Below, piece by piece: positions 48,785 through 59,340 of a DNA stretch of 64,000 nt. Numbering within the stretch: position 1 is the first letter of the stretch; every line of letters begins with the position of its first letter. The notes beneath the pieces are model-generated. The model had not been told where the DNA came from. It did no database searches and worked only from the letters and a program-made list of their open reading frames with translations. Source of the stretch: Nymphaea colorata (lineage: Eukaryota > Streptophyta > Magnoliopsida > Nymphaeales > Nymphaeaceae). A program made the translations under genes and the position numbers. The stretch is taken from NCBI RefSeq assembly GCF_008831285.2, contig NC_045143.1, forward strand, positions 18,503,655 to 18,567,654. The letters run 5' to 3'.

Positions 48785-50842
48785 TCACACACTTTAGATA
48801 ATATTTGCAAACCACAGTATAGTAGAAGTGAACATATGTCGTCTATAATTGCTCACGTCATAAACGTGAAGCGCGACCTATCCTACGACACATTTAATAA
48901 TTGCTTGTGTTATTAGCACAAAACACGATCTGTCCTCAGCAGATAAGGTGCTCTATTTCTATTACAGTGACGTAAGTGTGAGCAGTGAACATAATGTGGA
49001 CATACAAATATCACAATCATAATATAACAAAGGAATACATCTATAAACCCCAAAACGAAAACATGTTGCTTACCTAAAACAAGCAGTTTTATATTCTTTC
49101 TATGTAACACAATCAGTTTTTACCTCTGTTTTTATTGAAAATAGCTACACATCATCATTCATTCACCTGCACAATAAAATATAAACAAAAACTACATCAT
49201 TTATTATTGAAACTAAATAATGACTCAAATATATTAACATAAAAACGATGCAACAAAATACTTTATAAATGTAGTCTTGAATATTTTTCATCATCTTGTC
49301 ATTAAGGTAACATGAAAAACCTGAAATTTGAAATAGACAATAAGATTTGAACATTTTAGATATATACAAACTCAAGAAAGGCCAACATGAAAAACCTTTA
49401 CATAAGATTACATTTATAAAATCATTAGCAATACCTTGAATAGCAGTCCCGCAGAAAGGCCAACAATTAAGAGGAAAAATGGCATCACAACATCAACCAG
49501 AGTGATACTGAACCAAGGTGAATGGTTTATGGTTAATACATTATGCATAGAAAGGCTCCTCTAGCATCATCAACCAAATCTTTGTATGGAGTTTCTGACA
49601 TAAAAGCAAGCAAATAATTGATGTCTGAAATACTCATATACGTCCAATTGTCCAAATACTGTAAGCCATAAGGAACAGAAGAAAATATATGACTCCAAAT
49701 AATCAGATTTTAGGGGGTACTTTTGTTTCATCCAGTTAAAAGTATACCAATTCAACATCACAACACCACCTGAAGTGAAAACTTAAACTTTAGAAGAGGA
49801 AGACAAAAAAATAGCTACAAATAAATGCAGAATGTTAATCACTGCTAGCCAAAAAAACTTTTGTTTGTTGATGCAGGACGTCGATCAAGCATTCTTATAT
49901 AATTGAGATGAAAAGGCCATGACTCATACAATTCAACCCTGTAATAGTATCCAGTCTATGCAACTTCAGTAGTCTCATGCAACAGCTTTCATATTTTAGC
50001 AAGTTAACTCATCTGGTAGTGACATCAACATCTTATTAGCATAACAATGAGGCACCTTAAGACAAAGGAGGAGGCATTATATGTCTTTCAACATAAATTT
50101 TTTACAAAAAAATTCTAAAATTTGTTGAAGCAGTATTAACTATTAAACATGTTAGTGATCCTAAAACCCCTTAATTACTTCAAAATAACTTAAATCAATA
50201 AGCAAACGTCTTTCTCAGAAAAATGAAACAATAGGTTTCTAAAGATGAACAGACATGGAGACCTAAAGAAATTTATAAATTTCCCTCCAAATACTAAGTA
50301 GAAAATTTTCAGAAAAAATAAAATAGGGAACTTACTTTTAGCTAATTGTTCACTAAGATGAGAACCCTCTACCAATTACCTTTCTGCCTTTAGTATGTAT
50401 TATCTACGTTTAATAAAGAAATAGTTTTCCTCCTCAAATATTCATTTGAAAGGTAAAATTTTTTGTGTTTTTTTTAGCAGGCCAATAAGACATTCCACTA
50501 GTTGTTCCTAACTTTTTAATGCTTTAGTGTTTTAAGTAGTTGTCTGCATCTGCCAGTGTATTTTTTGTATTAACAGTTGTAGTATCAATCACAACTATAA
50601 ACAAAATTGCAGGATCGATCTCGTCAACTTTGAAACTTACAAGGAGTAAAGCTTATTTTCCAATCAAGCTCTTTTTGCCTCTACTTTTAATCACTTTTCT
50701 CACATTAAGAACTTCTATTCTCAACATATCATATAACAGTGCATGGTAAAGTATATTCTTAGCTCTAACAGAAATTCATCTTTACCTCCTCAAGCGCATA
50801 TTACTGAAAAGCTTCTGAGCAGCAGCTCTTGTAACATCTTAA
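48783..50842. other. Left arm of the hAT-like element, no gene recognised
   Basis: AT-rich non-coding DNA. Frames up to about 70 codons show no hAT dimerisation or BED-finger motif that I can recognise. The last five bases (cttaa) are the copia target site. Confidence 0.55.
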
Positions 50843-51334
50843 TGTGAGAAAGAAGAAGATTTTACGTGGTTCGGTGTAAATTCACCTACGTCCACGAGAG
50901 GGGGTCCTTCCACACTTTGTGGTGGAGAGGTTTTCCACTATTTATAATGCTTACAAGTTAGGCTTCTCCTTGATCTTAGGAGAGATTACATCCTTATCAT
51001 AATTGCTCTTATGAGCTGTACAAGAATCTTTAATATGATGTCGGTTTTAGATTGACTTGCTTTGTTGGGCTGTCGCATCTCTGGATCGCCATCTTCCTTA
51101 ACCGACTTACTCTTCCTTGGATGAATCTTCCCCAAATCATCATGAATATCCATAGCTATCTTGCCTTTATTATCTCTTGCATTAATATCCAACGCAATCC
51201 CATTAATATCCAATGCAATCCGTGGCCTGGTTGATTTGGCCTTTGTTGTAACCGACGCAATCTGCGATCTTGCCAATTGGTGATTATCCTCATCCGTTTC
51301 ACTTGCCAATTGGTGATTATCCTTATCTGTTTCA
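50843..51334 (-). repeat. 3' LTR of the nested Ty1/copia element
   Basis: TG...CA termini. A 33-bp direct repeat containing GCCAATTGGTGATTATCC occurs at 51272 and 51305, at what is the start of U3 on the element's own strand. The ~17-bp segment 'ctttattatctcttgc' present here is missing from the other LTR. Confidence 0.95.
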
Positions 51335-54072
51335 TCCCCCCTCAAACTGGGCGGGGCTTTAGTGAGGCCCAGTTTGGCATGAAGTGTATTGAAAGAATGG
51401 CTTGACAGTGCCTTGGTAAATATATCAGCAAGTTGTTGGGAGGAAGGCACAAAATGCGTAGTAAGCTGACCAAGTGCAACCTTTTCACGAAGGAAGTGAT
51501 AATCTAATTCGACATGTTTCATTCGAGAGTGAAAAACTGGCTTAATAGAAACCTGTAGTGCAGATATATTATCACAATATAAGGTAGGTGCAGAGGCCAA
51601 GTATATTCCAAGATCTTTCAAAATATATGTAACCCACGTAAGTTCAGTGGCTGCAGATGCCATAGATCGATACTCAGCTTCAGTCGTCGATCGAGCAACA
51701 GTAGGTTGTTTCTTAGCAGTCCAGGAGATGCAATTTGTTCCGATGAAAGTGCAATAACCGGTAGTAGAGCATCGAGTGTCTAGACATCCTGCCCAGTCAG
51801 AATCAGAGAAAGCATGAAGTCGAAAATCCTTCTGAGGGGAAAGAATATAGCCATCAGAAATGGTGCCATGAATGTAGCGAAGTATACGCTTCACAAGTTG
51901 GAAATGACTATTCTTTGGTGTCTGCATATACTGGCTGACATAATTAACACTGAACGATATGTCAGGTCGAGTGAACGTCAAGTATTGTAGTCCTCCAACT
52001 AGACTCTGAAATAAAGTTGGATCCGGAAAGAGTTTATCATCACCAGGAGGTTGATAGTGTTGAATTAAAGGAGTGATGACATGTTTGCAGCTGAGCAGTT
52101 TTGCACGTTCAAGTAGACTAAAGGCGTATCGCTTTTGATTTAAGAAGAGTCCAGAACGGGTTTGAACAACTTCTATACCCAAAAAATGATGAAGGTATCC
52201 AAGATCTTTCATGGCAAATTCAGTACTAAGCTCATTGACAAACTGTTGAAGAAGGATGTTGTTGCTCCCTGTTAATATGATGTCATCAACATAGAGGAGG
52301 AGAAATATAGTACCTTGGGCTTCTCGATAGACGAAGAGAGAGGAATCAGAGATGCTTGTATAAAACCCTTTTGTCAATAAGAATGAACCAAAGCGACCAT
52401 ACCAAGCTCGAGGGGCCTGGCGAAATCCATAAAGGGCCCGATGAAGGCGACAGACATGTGTTGGTTTGGACGTATCAACGAACCCTGGAGGCTGTTCAAT
52501 AAAAACTGTTTGATCTAAGTTGCCATGGAGGAATGCATTTTTGACGTCTAGCTGCCTGATGTCCCAATTGTTGGTTAATGCAATGGTGAGAACAATGCGA
52601 ATCGTAGCCGGTTTGATAACAGGAGAGAATGTTTCCATAAAATCAATGTCGGGAATTTGATTGAACCCGCGAGCGACGAGTCTGGCCTTCAAGCGTTCCA
52701 AAGCACCATTGCTTTTCAATTTTGTTTTGAAAACCCAGCGTGTACTTACCACATTCATGTTTGGCTGCCGAGGAATGAGAGTCCAAGTCTTACAGTGGTG
52801 GAGGGCATTTAGTTCTTCTTTCATTGCTGCCACCCAACCATCATGCATTAAGGCATCTTTCACCGTTTTAGGTTCTAGTGGAATACTCACAGTGAGAAAA
52901 TATCGAGGATTGGGCTTGGTAACACCAGCCTTTGCTCGAGTAATCATAGCATGAGAATTTGATGAAGTATGAATGGACTCGTCATGTGCTTCCCCTGTTG
53001 TATCAGCATTTGGAGATAACTCAGCTGGTGTGAGAATTTGACTGTCTTGATGTAAGGGCTCATCACACGAAGACGTCAATTCTCCTGCAGTTGGTTGATG
53101 CATGGGGGATGCATGAACGTCCGAGATAGCCAAACTAGTTGTTGATGCTTCTTGAGTTGGAATCTCTTCATGATGCATACGAGCAGAAGTATCATAAGAG
53201 TCAATGTGTTGCGTACCAGGCAAGTTAGTAACATCATGAGGAGGCTCTGTCCAATCATTGAAGGTGGCAGGATGTAGCTGTTGTTCAACCTTTGAGAATA
53301 ATATTCCAGACTTGTGATAAGGGAAATAAGCTTCATCAAATACTACATGTCGTGAGATATATACTCGACCAGTAGGAGGATATAAACATCGATAGCCTTT
53401 ATGAATAGAACTATACCCCAAAAAGACACATGGTAATGATCTTGGCTCAAATTTATGTTTGGCATAATCTCTCAAGTAAGGAAAACAACGACTCCCAAAT
53501 ATACGAAGACAAGAATAATCTGGTTTCTTCCCAAACACACACTCAAAAGGTGATTTCATATGCAAGGTGGGAGTAGGAAGCCGATTGATCAACCACGCAG
53601 CCGTTAGGAAGGCATCGACCCAATATTGCATGGGTACGTGAGAGTGAAACATCATGGTGAGGCCTAATTCAACGATGGACCGGTGACGCCGTTCAGCCAA
53701 CCCATTTTGTGGTGGAGTTTTGGGGCATGACTTAATATGTTGAATGCCATTATTTCGCAAATAAATTGCTAAGATACGGCTATTAAATTCACCCCCTTCG
53801 TCAGTCTGAAAAATTTTTAACTTTGTCCCAAATTGTCGTTCAACTAATTTATGGAAATCCATAAACACTTGACAAAGTTCATATTTGTGCCGGAGAGGAT
53901 ATAACCAAACAAATCTTGTAGCCTTGTCAACAAATATAGCATAAAATTGAAATTTTTGTGAAGACATGATAGGGGCTGGTCCCCATAAATCACAATGAAC
54001 ACGTTCAAGAAAATTTAAGAATGATCTTCTACCGGAAGGAATGGCAACCGACACATCTTGGCGATTTGACAA
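50986..54072 (-). CDS. Ty1/copia pol: integrase, reverse transcriptase, RNase H
   Basis: One open frame of 1028 codons; the residue numbers below count from its upper limit at 54072. Its apparent start is a TTG within the overlap, so it has no obvious start of its own and would depend on frameshifting from the upstream frame. Integrase catalytic residues are visible as D28 (HCDLWGP), D91 (FQTDEGGEF) and E127 (NGLAERRH). Reverse transcriptase runs from about residue 430 to 680, with [20 protein letters not shown] and the active-site YVDD at 594-597. RNase H runs from about 750 to 850 (SDSDWAGC, TEAEYRSMA). The frame passes the polypurine tract and continues about 116 codons into the 3' LTR before stopping at 50986. 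It encodes the enzymes that copy the RNA and insert the cDNA. Confidence 0.9.
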   Translation of the reverse strand: MSNRQDVSVAIPSGRRSFLNFLERVHCDLWGPAPIMSSQKFQFYAIFVDKATRFVWLYPLRHKYELCQVFMDFHKLVERQFGTKLKIFQTDEGGEFNSRILAIYLRNNGIQHIKSCPKTPPQNGLAERRHRSIVELGLTMMFHSHVPMQYWVDAFLTAAWLINRLPTPTLHMKSPFECVFGKKPDYSCLRIFGSRCFPYLRDYAKHKFEPRSLPCVFLGYSSIHKGYRCLYPPTGRVYISRHVVFDEAYFPYHKSGILFSKVEQQLHPATFNDWTEPPHDVTNLPGTQHIDSYDTSARMHHEEIPTQEASTTSLAISDVHASPMHQPTAGELTSSCDEPLHQDSQILTPAELSPNADTTGEAHDESIHTSSNSHAMITRAKAGVTKPNPRYFLTVSIPLEPKTVKDALMHDGWVAAMKEELNALHHCKTWTLIPRQPNMNVVSTRWVFKTKLKSNGALERLKARLVARGFNQIPDIDFMETFSPVIKPATIRIVLTIALTNNWDIRQLDVKNAFLHGNLDQTVFIEQPPGFVDTSKPTHVCRLHRALYGFRQAPRAWYGRFGSFLLTKGFYTSISDSSLFVYREAQGTIFLLLYVDDIILTGSNNILLQQFVNELSTEFAMKDLGYLHHFLGIEVVQTRSGLFLNQKRYAFSLLERAKLLSCKHVITPLIQHYQPPGDDKLFPDPTLFQSLVGGLQYLTFTRPDISFSVNYVSQYMQTPKNSHFQLVKRILRYIHGTISDGYILSPQKDFRLHAFSDSDWAGCLDTRCSTTGYCTFIGTNCISWTAKKQPTVARSTTEAEYRSMASAATELTWVTYILKDLGIYLASAPTLYCDNISALQVSIKPVFHSRMKHVELDYHFLREKVALGQLTTHFVPSSQQLADIFTKALSSHSFNTLHAKLGLTKAPPSLRGDETDKDNHQLASETDEDNHQLARSQIASVTTKAKSTRPRIALDINGIALDINARDNKGKIAMDIHDDLGKIHPRKSKSVKEDGDPEMRQPNKASQSKTDIILKILVQLIRAIMIRM
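51335..51346 (-). promoter_or_regulatory. Polypurine tract
   Basis: The minus strand reads TTTGAGGGGGGA directly before the 3' LTR, as required for plus-strand DNA priming. Confidence 0.85.
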
Positions 54073-55589
54073 CTAGAACAAATTCCCATTCTTGATTGAG
54101 GTCCACTCACCTCAATGTTATTTTTGCTAACAAGAAAATCAACTATCTGACGATGAGGATGGCCCAAATGTTGATGCCATGTCTCTTTATTTGCTGATTG
54201 AAATCTACTGGAAAAGAAAACTGCATGTTGTTGATCCTTGGGTGTCTCTTGGAACGCATAAAGATCTCCAGCTCTACTGCCCGATGCTATCAGTCGGTTG
54301 TTCCTCTTGTCCTTAACAAAAAACCCATCAGCAGAGAATTGAAAGACATATGGATATTCAGATGTTAACTGGCTGACTGAGACTAAATTCTTCTTAATTT
54401 GAGGCACAACTAGCACGTTGTTGAGAACAAGACGTCTTTCCCCGTTTTGAATATCAGTATTACCAATATGAGTAACATTCAACTTTTCACCATTTCCTAC
54501 CATAATTTGATCATTACCATGATACTGAGTAAAGTTTGTAAGGTTACCTGGATAAGATGTTATATGTGTGGATGCGCTTGTATCGGGAAACCACTTGTTA
54601 TCTTGACCGTCGGCTACCTTCATTGCTGCCAAAGCGTGTTGAACTTCTTGTGCTTGAAAGGCGTGATTGAATCGGTGCCAGCAATTCGCAGCATTGTGAT
54701 TCAATTTGTGGCAGATTTGGCAACGAACACCTTTGTCCTTACTTTGGTTCTCTCCTTGCCCTCCATTTCTGTTTTGGTTTGACTGAAAACGTCCACCACC
54801 TTGGACTGCTTGTCCTCCACCTTGGGCTGCCTGTATGAACTCTCGCCCTTTTGAGTTAAAAAACTGATTCTTGTTTGTTCTGAACTTGGAGTTTGAATAC
54901 TTTTTACTGTAAAACGCAACCTGCTGGCTGGTTTCTTCATGATACATGCTTCGCATAGTTTCATGACTTTGAAGTAAAGCTACTACGTCCATGTAAGATG
55001 GCGTTGGGGGTTTCATCATAGTGGTGGTAAAGGACTCGTATTCCTGTCTCAATCCACTGAGAAGCCAAAAGACTTTGGAATGATCCTCTATAGGCTTGCC
55101 TATGGCTGCAAGCTCGTCACAAATTTTCTTGAACCCACAGATGTAATCAGCAATAGATAAGCTTCTTTTCTTATAAGTCTGAAGTTTTTGCATAAGCAAG
55201 TGTTCCCTCTCTTGACATTTATGAGAGAAATGTGTCATGAGAGTGTTCCATACCTCTTTCGACGTCTGAAGGCCAATAATCGTGCCCATGACCTCTTCTG
55301 CAAGAGTGCCGGTGATCCATCCACGCAATAGTTGATCTGATTTTCGCCATGCTTGATAGATTGGATTCACTCGTTCCTCCACCGTACCATCTTCCTTGGT
55401 ACACTTGATTGTGGGTTCAGGTGCAGCCGTCTCTCCTTCAATAAACTCAATCATATCTTGGCTTTCAATAAGTCCAAGCAGCTGAGTTTTCCATATCAAA
55501 AAATTGGTTTGGTTCAACTTAATGGTCACAAAATTTGTGACGTTTAAGTTGTAAGGGTATGGGTAAGAAGAGGTCACAATAGAAGCCAT
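54015..55589 (-). CDS. Ty1/copia gag-protease and pre-integrase
   Basis: 524 codons from an ATG at 55589, about 50 nt downstream of the PBS. The gag region (residues 1-280) has the UBN2-type capsid pattern (NFLIWKTQLLGLI, WNTLMTHF). The zinc knuckle CQICHKLNHNAANC (290-303) is a proper CX2CX4HX4C. The protease motif reads WFPDTSAST (333-341), where DTGA or DSGA is usual, so the active-site Gly is replaced by Ser and activity is doubtful. The pre-integrase WHQHLGHPH segment and CSSCQIAKMCRLPF follow. The frame stops at 54015, overlapping pol by 58 nt in a different (-1) frame. Confidence 0.9.
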   Translation of the reverse strand: MASIVTSSYPYPYNLNVTNFVTIKLNQTNFLIWKTQLLGLIESQDMIEFIEGETAAPEPTIKCTKEDGTVEERVNPIYQAWRKSDQLLRGWITGTLAEEVMGTIIGLQTSKEVWNTLMTHFSHKCQEREHLLMQKLQTYKKRSLSIADYICGFKKICDELAAIGKPIEDHSKVFWLLSGLRQEYESFTTTMMKPPTPSYMDVVALLQSHETMRSMYHEETSQQVAFYSKKYSNSKFRTNKNQFFNSKGREFIQAAQGGGQAVQGGGRFQSNQNRNGGQGENQSKDKGVRCQICHKLNHNAANCWHRFNHAFQAQEVQHALAAMKVADGQDNKWFPDTSASTHITSYPGNLTNFTQYHGNDQIMVGNGEKLNVTHIGNTDIQNGERRLVLNNVLVVPQIKKNLVSVSQLTSEYPYVFQFSADGFFVKDKRNNRLIASGSRAGDLYAFQETPKDQQHAVFFSSRFQSANKETWHQHLGHPHRQIVDFLVSKNNIEVSGPQSRMGICSSCQIAKMCRLPFLPVEDHS

Positions 55590-55637
55590 TGAGAAAATAC
55601 AAAAAACTTGAAGAGACTCACGGCCGAAGACCCTATT

Positions 55638-55649
55638 GTTCTGATACCA
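55638..55649 (-). promoter_or_regulatory. Primer-binding site (initiator tRNA-Met type)
   Basis: The minus strand reads TGGTATCAGAAC directly after the 5' LTR, one mismatch from the usual TGGTATCAGAGC. Confidence 0.9.
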
Positions 55650-56126
55650 TGTGAGAAAGAAGATGATTTTACGTGGTTCGGTGTAAATTCACCTACGTCC
55701 ACGAGAGGGGGTCCTTCCACACTTTGTGGTGGAGAGGTTTTTCACTATTTATAATGCTTACAAGTTAGGCTTCTCCTTGATCTTAGGAGAGATTACATCC
55801 TTATCATAATTGCTCTTATGAGCTGTATAAGAATCTTTAATATGATTGTCGGTTTTAGATTAACTTGCTTTGTTGGGCTGTTGCATCTCTGGATCGCCAT
55901 CTTCCTTAACCGACTTACTCTTCCTTGGATGAATCTTTCCCAAATCATCATGAATATCCATAGCTATCTTGCATTAATATCCAACGCAATCCCATTAACA
56001 TCCAATGCAATCCGTGGCCTGGTTGATTTGGCCTTTGTTGTAACGGACGCAATCTGCGATCTTGCCAATTGGTGATTATCCTCATCCGTTTCACTTGCCA
56101 ATTGGTGATTATCCTTATCCGCTTCA
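55650..56126 (-). repeat. 5' LTR of the nested Ty1/copia element
   Basis: TG...CA termini. Near-identical to 50843-51334 apart from the ~17-bp deletion at about 55973. The 33-bp GCCAATTGG repeat is present here too. Confidence 0.95.
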
Positions 56127-56319
56127 CTTAAAACCACACTGCAGGAGGGAAAAAGTTGCATTAGCAAAAACACAAGCTTTTGTTTTCTTTCCACTTACAG
56201 AAAGGAAACAAATATGGGAGAAATTCTTAGTAAATAAACAACCTGTGTGTCGAAGAAATTACAGAGCACTGGGCAGGCCCGGCAGGGCACTGTGTTTCGC
56301 CCCTTCTCTGCTGGATTGT

Positions 56320-56605
56320 GGGCCAGGGCACTGGGCAGGGAGGGAGGGGGGGCCGCAGAGAGGGAGTGAGCAAGAGAGAAAGGGGCGAAACAGTTGTGGG
56401 CCAGAGAGGAGGGGAGGGGAGCCAGCGAGAGAGAGGGGATGGTAGGGTAGGGCAGGGAGGGAATGAGCGAGAGAGAAAGGGGCAAAAGACTTGTGGGTCA
56501 GAGAGGAGGGGAGCAAGCGAAGCGAGAGAGAGGGAAGGGCACTGGGTAGGGCAGAGAGGGAGTGAGCGAGAGAGAAAGGGGTGAAAGAGGGTCGGGCGGG
56601 CCCAG
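56320..56605. repeat. ~98-bp G-rich, purine-rich minisatellite, about 3 copies
   Basis: The block 'gcagagagggagtgagcRag' starts at 56355, 56452 and 56551 (periods 97 and 99). The strand is almost entirely G and A in long runs, unlike the AT-rich surroundings. It sits in the right arm of the hAT-like element. Long Pro/Ser frames on the other strand are artefacts. Confidence 0.85.
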
Positions 56606-56785
56606 ACGAACGAGAGAGAGTGTTGTGAAAGCGGGTCGGGATGATCCGCGGGTCGGGCCAAGATGACCCACGGGTCGGGCCAAGAGGGAAAATTTTAATT
56701 TTATCAATACAAATTTTTTTTTTGCTCGGTGCTCACCTGGGCCATGGCCCAGGCGGCCCCCCCTCCCTCCGACCCTGGTCACCCT

Positions 56786-57115
56786 TTCACTTTCTAACAC
56801 TGAATCAGTGTCTTAGTGCCTAAGAATTGTAAAATACGTAAGTGTCCGATTTGTTGTCCAGCACGATTCTTACTGCAGAAACTTCATCTGTTTCAGCACA
56901 TGCATATGCAATATTATCGTTCAACCATTCATGAGAATAATAGTTGGGCAATACGTTTTCCTGTGGCATTCGGTTGTAGGCAACAAACACTGGTTCTCTT
57001 CATCATTTCACATTCTTTTGCTTCTGAATCAGATTGTTCGCTGCTGCTTTTAGATGATGATGAACGTACGACAGCCATGCAATGCAATCTACAATGCATG
57101 AGAATCAAAATATCC
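56786..57115 (-). pseudogene. FAR1-related (FRS-type) pseudogene, N-terminal part
   Basis: Directly after the right-hand gtcaccct copy, the minus strand carries a serine-rich leader (SSSSKSSSEQSDSEAKE, near 57030-57065). Shifted frames follow with DTYVFYN and then FSVRK-like residues near 56790-56870, resembling the start of a FAR1 DNA-binding domain (AYxFYNxYAxxxGFSVR). Removing the insertion at 48688-56785 brings this next to the FAR1-like stretch at 48680 in the correct order. The assignment rests mainly on that continuity. Confidence 0.55.
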
Positions 57116-59098
57116 CACATAGCAAAGGATTGTGATAAGTCGTGCAATAATATGGCGATAATATAAGTAGTAATGTGTGAGCAACAAAATAACGACAGCA
57201 TCTGCAACCGTGTTAGAAAGAGTGTATGTGGTCAGTATGCGAACCGTGGAGACCCTCATCACTGACAACTTGTGCGATAGTGTGTGGGATAGTGTCGTAC
57301 ATGTTGGTTGCATGTTTTCTTCATGTCTCCAAGTAACGTTGAACTTCATAGAGTGGAAGGGCTTGTTTGATTTCTTCAAGTATCCATCCATCGAAAGAAA
57401 ATTTAGAGCCTGCAGAGCACATTTGCTTTATGAAAATATCGAATAGTACCAAAAAATCGAATGATCAAGTACGATCCAAGGAAGATATATACTCACTTCT
57501 TCCTTGCTCTTCTCATTTCACTTCTCACCTACGTGCTCTGCTGCTGTTCTTTATTTTCAGCCTTCTCGTTTCTTCATCCCCAGTTTTGCATACCACGACA
57601 TAAAGTAAGATAGGAAAATACAATTAGTTATGTGCATTCGTGCACTAAAAGGGGATGACCAAGTTTACTTCAGCTCGAGTCTGGCATAACAATCCATAGG
57701 GTAAGACAGGAAAATACATGCTTCATGCGTGCATGCACTAAAAGGGCATTTAGGTTAAGCCCATAAATTCTCCTTTTTCATTGTTTCCATACACTAAAAG
57801 GGCATAAATTCTTCCTTTGGTTTGGTTATGGACAATATGAGAATATAATTTTTGGGCCCCACCTATGCACGATTTCATTATCAAATTTTGAAACCTCTAA
57901 TACCACGTGGCAGCATCATTGGCCTGTGTACAAAACTAGCTCTCATGTTAACGTCCATCCAATGAATTGTATCACCTTACGAAAACCATAACACAAGAAT
58001 CTGACGCAGTGCAAATATTACTATTTACATTTTTTAAATTAGAGAAAGAAGGTACCGAAAAACATTGACGTCCAGGCTTGGCCAGACCCAATTTTAGTAA
58101 AAAGCATTTACATTATATATATATATACATATATATAATAGTTAATACTTTTTTGTGTATATTGCCAGGCCCGAGGCGACTCGACCCAGCTTGAGAAGTT
58201 GTTGGCCAGACCGAGGCTGCGTAGGTCGGGTACCCCTCCTCATGCTCACTCTTACTTTTTGGTATGTCCTCACCTCAATACGCCAGAGACATCCCCAACT
58301 ACATCGATTTATCCCACATAATAATTGCCCCAAATTTCTTTTTTTTCCGTCAGGATGAGATCAAGTGGCAACAAATATATACAAAAGAAGAAGAAAAGAA
58401 GGGGAGCAGGGTATTGTGGAATTTTTTATAAATAAATGTACATTTGATGCTTTTAACTTTTTTTTATTGCTCTTTTTTATTCTTTTAAAAAGTTTCCATT
58501 TTAATTTTAGTAAAAAATATTTTGGTCATTATACACCCTTATGCACAATTTTCTGTGCACAAATGTCACGTGCACATAAACAATTTCATGGATAAAATAC
58601 CTTCGATCGAATCTCAATAGCGGGACTTCTAGGATTTTTTTTTTTTTCTACATTCAATCATTTACTTTCAAACAGAAGCATGTGAAGCAACATGGGTACT
58701 ACCTTTCCAACTTTACATCGAATGGAGCAGACAAATACGTTTCATGATCAAGGAAAATATAAAAAAATACGAAGGCTTCTCCTGTGTTTCGGATGAGTAT
58801 GAACCTATGACAGATCTTGCATCGCAATTGTGAGTGAAGTTGAATCTATTGAAAACAGGAATTGAGAAACAATACCTGAGGGCTCTTATAATTTCAAGTC
58901 TTATTAATATAATAGTACAAAATGGGTCCCTTATCCGGGCAATTTCCCTTTCTTTTTCAAATTGGGCAGCCTGTGCAGGGCACCACCCATAATTCTTTAC
59001 TGTAATTGGTTCTTCTTCCTCCCCCAATTTGAGTTTGTTAATGCATTGGTGATGAATCATGGTTCTCGTCATTATCCACGGGCTCCTGGCTTCCTTGT
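57116..59098. other. Intergenic, no gene recognised
   Basis: Contains dispersed repeat W copy 1 (57962-58052) and a short (TA)n tract near 58116-58139. No conserved coding motif is seen. Confidence 0.45.
57962..58052. repeat. Dispersed repeat W, copy 1
   Basis: It shares 'attgtatcaccttaNg', 'aacNcaagNatc' and 'atattactatttacattttt' with 62822-62970 in the same order. The second copy carries extra bases. Confidence 0.65.
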
Positions 59099-59214
59099 CC
59101 TTATATATGCATCCAGGAGCCAGAGATGGCCACACGCTTCCAGGAGAAGAGCCTTTCCTTCCCTTTCCTTATCGTATCACATCTAATAGGGAAATTGCGC
59201 TCTTCACGGCAGCG
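59099..59214 (+). promoter_or_regulatory. Probable TATA box and 5' UTR of the small gene
   Basis: TATATATG at about 59101-59108 lies some 110 bp before the ATG at 59215, implying a 5' UTR of roughly 80 nt. Upstream ATGs at 59126 and 59041 are in other frames. Confidence 0.45.
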
Positions 59215-59287
59215 ATGGCCTCGTTGTTGTTGCACTCCTCGCTTCGCCGTCTTCGTCTTACTTCTCCAACCGTCTCTGGAGGTGTCA

Positions 59288-59340
<53 letters not shown>

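Larger units (their letters stand above)
50843..56126 (-). mobile_element. Nearly intact Ty1/copia retrotransposon nested in the hAT-like element
   Basis: The LTRs (50843-51334, 492 bp; 55650-56126, 477 bp) start TG and end CA. They are flanked by an exact 5-bp target duplication, cttaa (50838-50842 and 56127-56131). By eye the LTRs differ by about ten substitutions, a 1-bp indel and one ~17-bp deletion between 'cttgc' direct repeats, so the insertion is young. PBS, polypurine tract, gag-protease and pol are all present, but the coding region is split by one frameshift. Confidence 0.95.
48688..56777. mobile_element. hAT-like DNA transposon (Tip100-type ends), disrupted by a copia element
   Basis: The left end is CAGGGGCGGAGCC and the right end in reverse complement is CAGGGTCGGAGGG; both resemble the CAGGGGCGGAG ends I associate with Tip100-type hAT elements. 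The flanks are an exact 8-bp direct repeat, gtcaccct, at 48680-48687 and 56778-56785. Eight base pairs is the hAT target duplication length. Without the copia insertion the element is about 2.8 kb. I see no transposase frame, so it looks non-autonomous. Its left arm has a (TA)n tract at about 48757-48782 and its right arm a purine-rich minisatellite. Confidence 0.85.

Noticed and set aside
56195-56800. Several overlapping minus-strand Pro/Ser/Leu frames up to 144 codons
   Set aside because: They are produced by the purine-rich minisatellite on the other strand; few stops occur because of composition.
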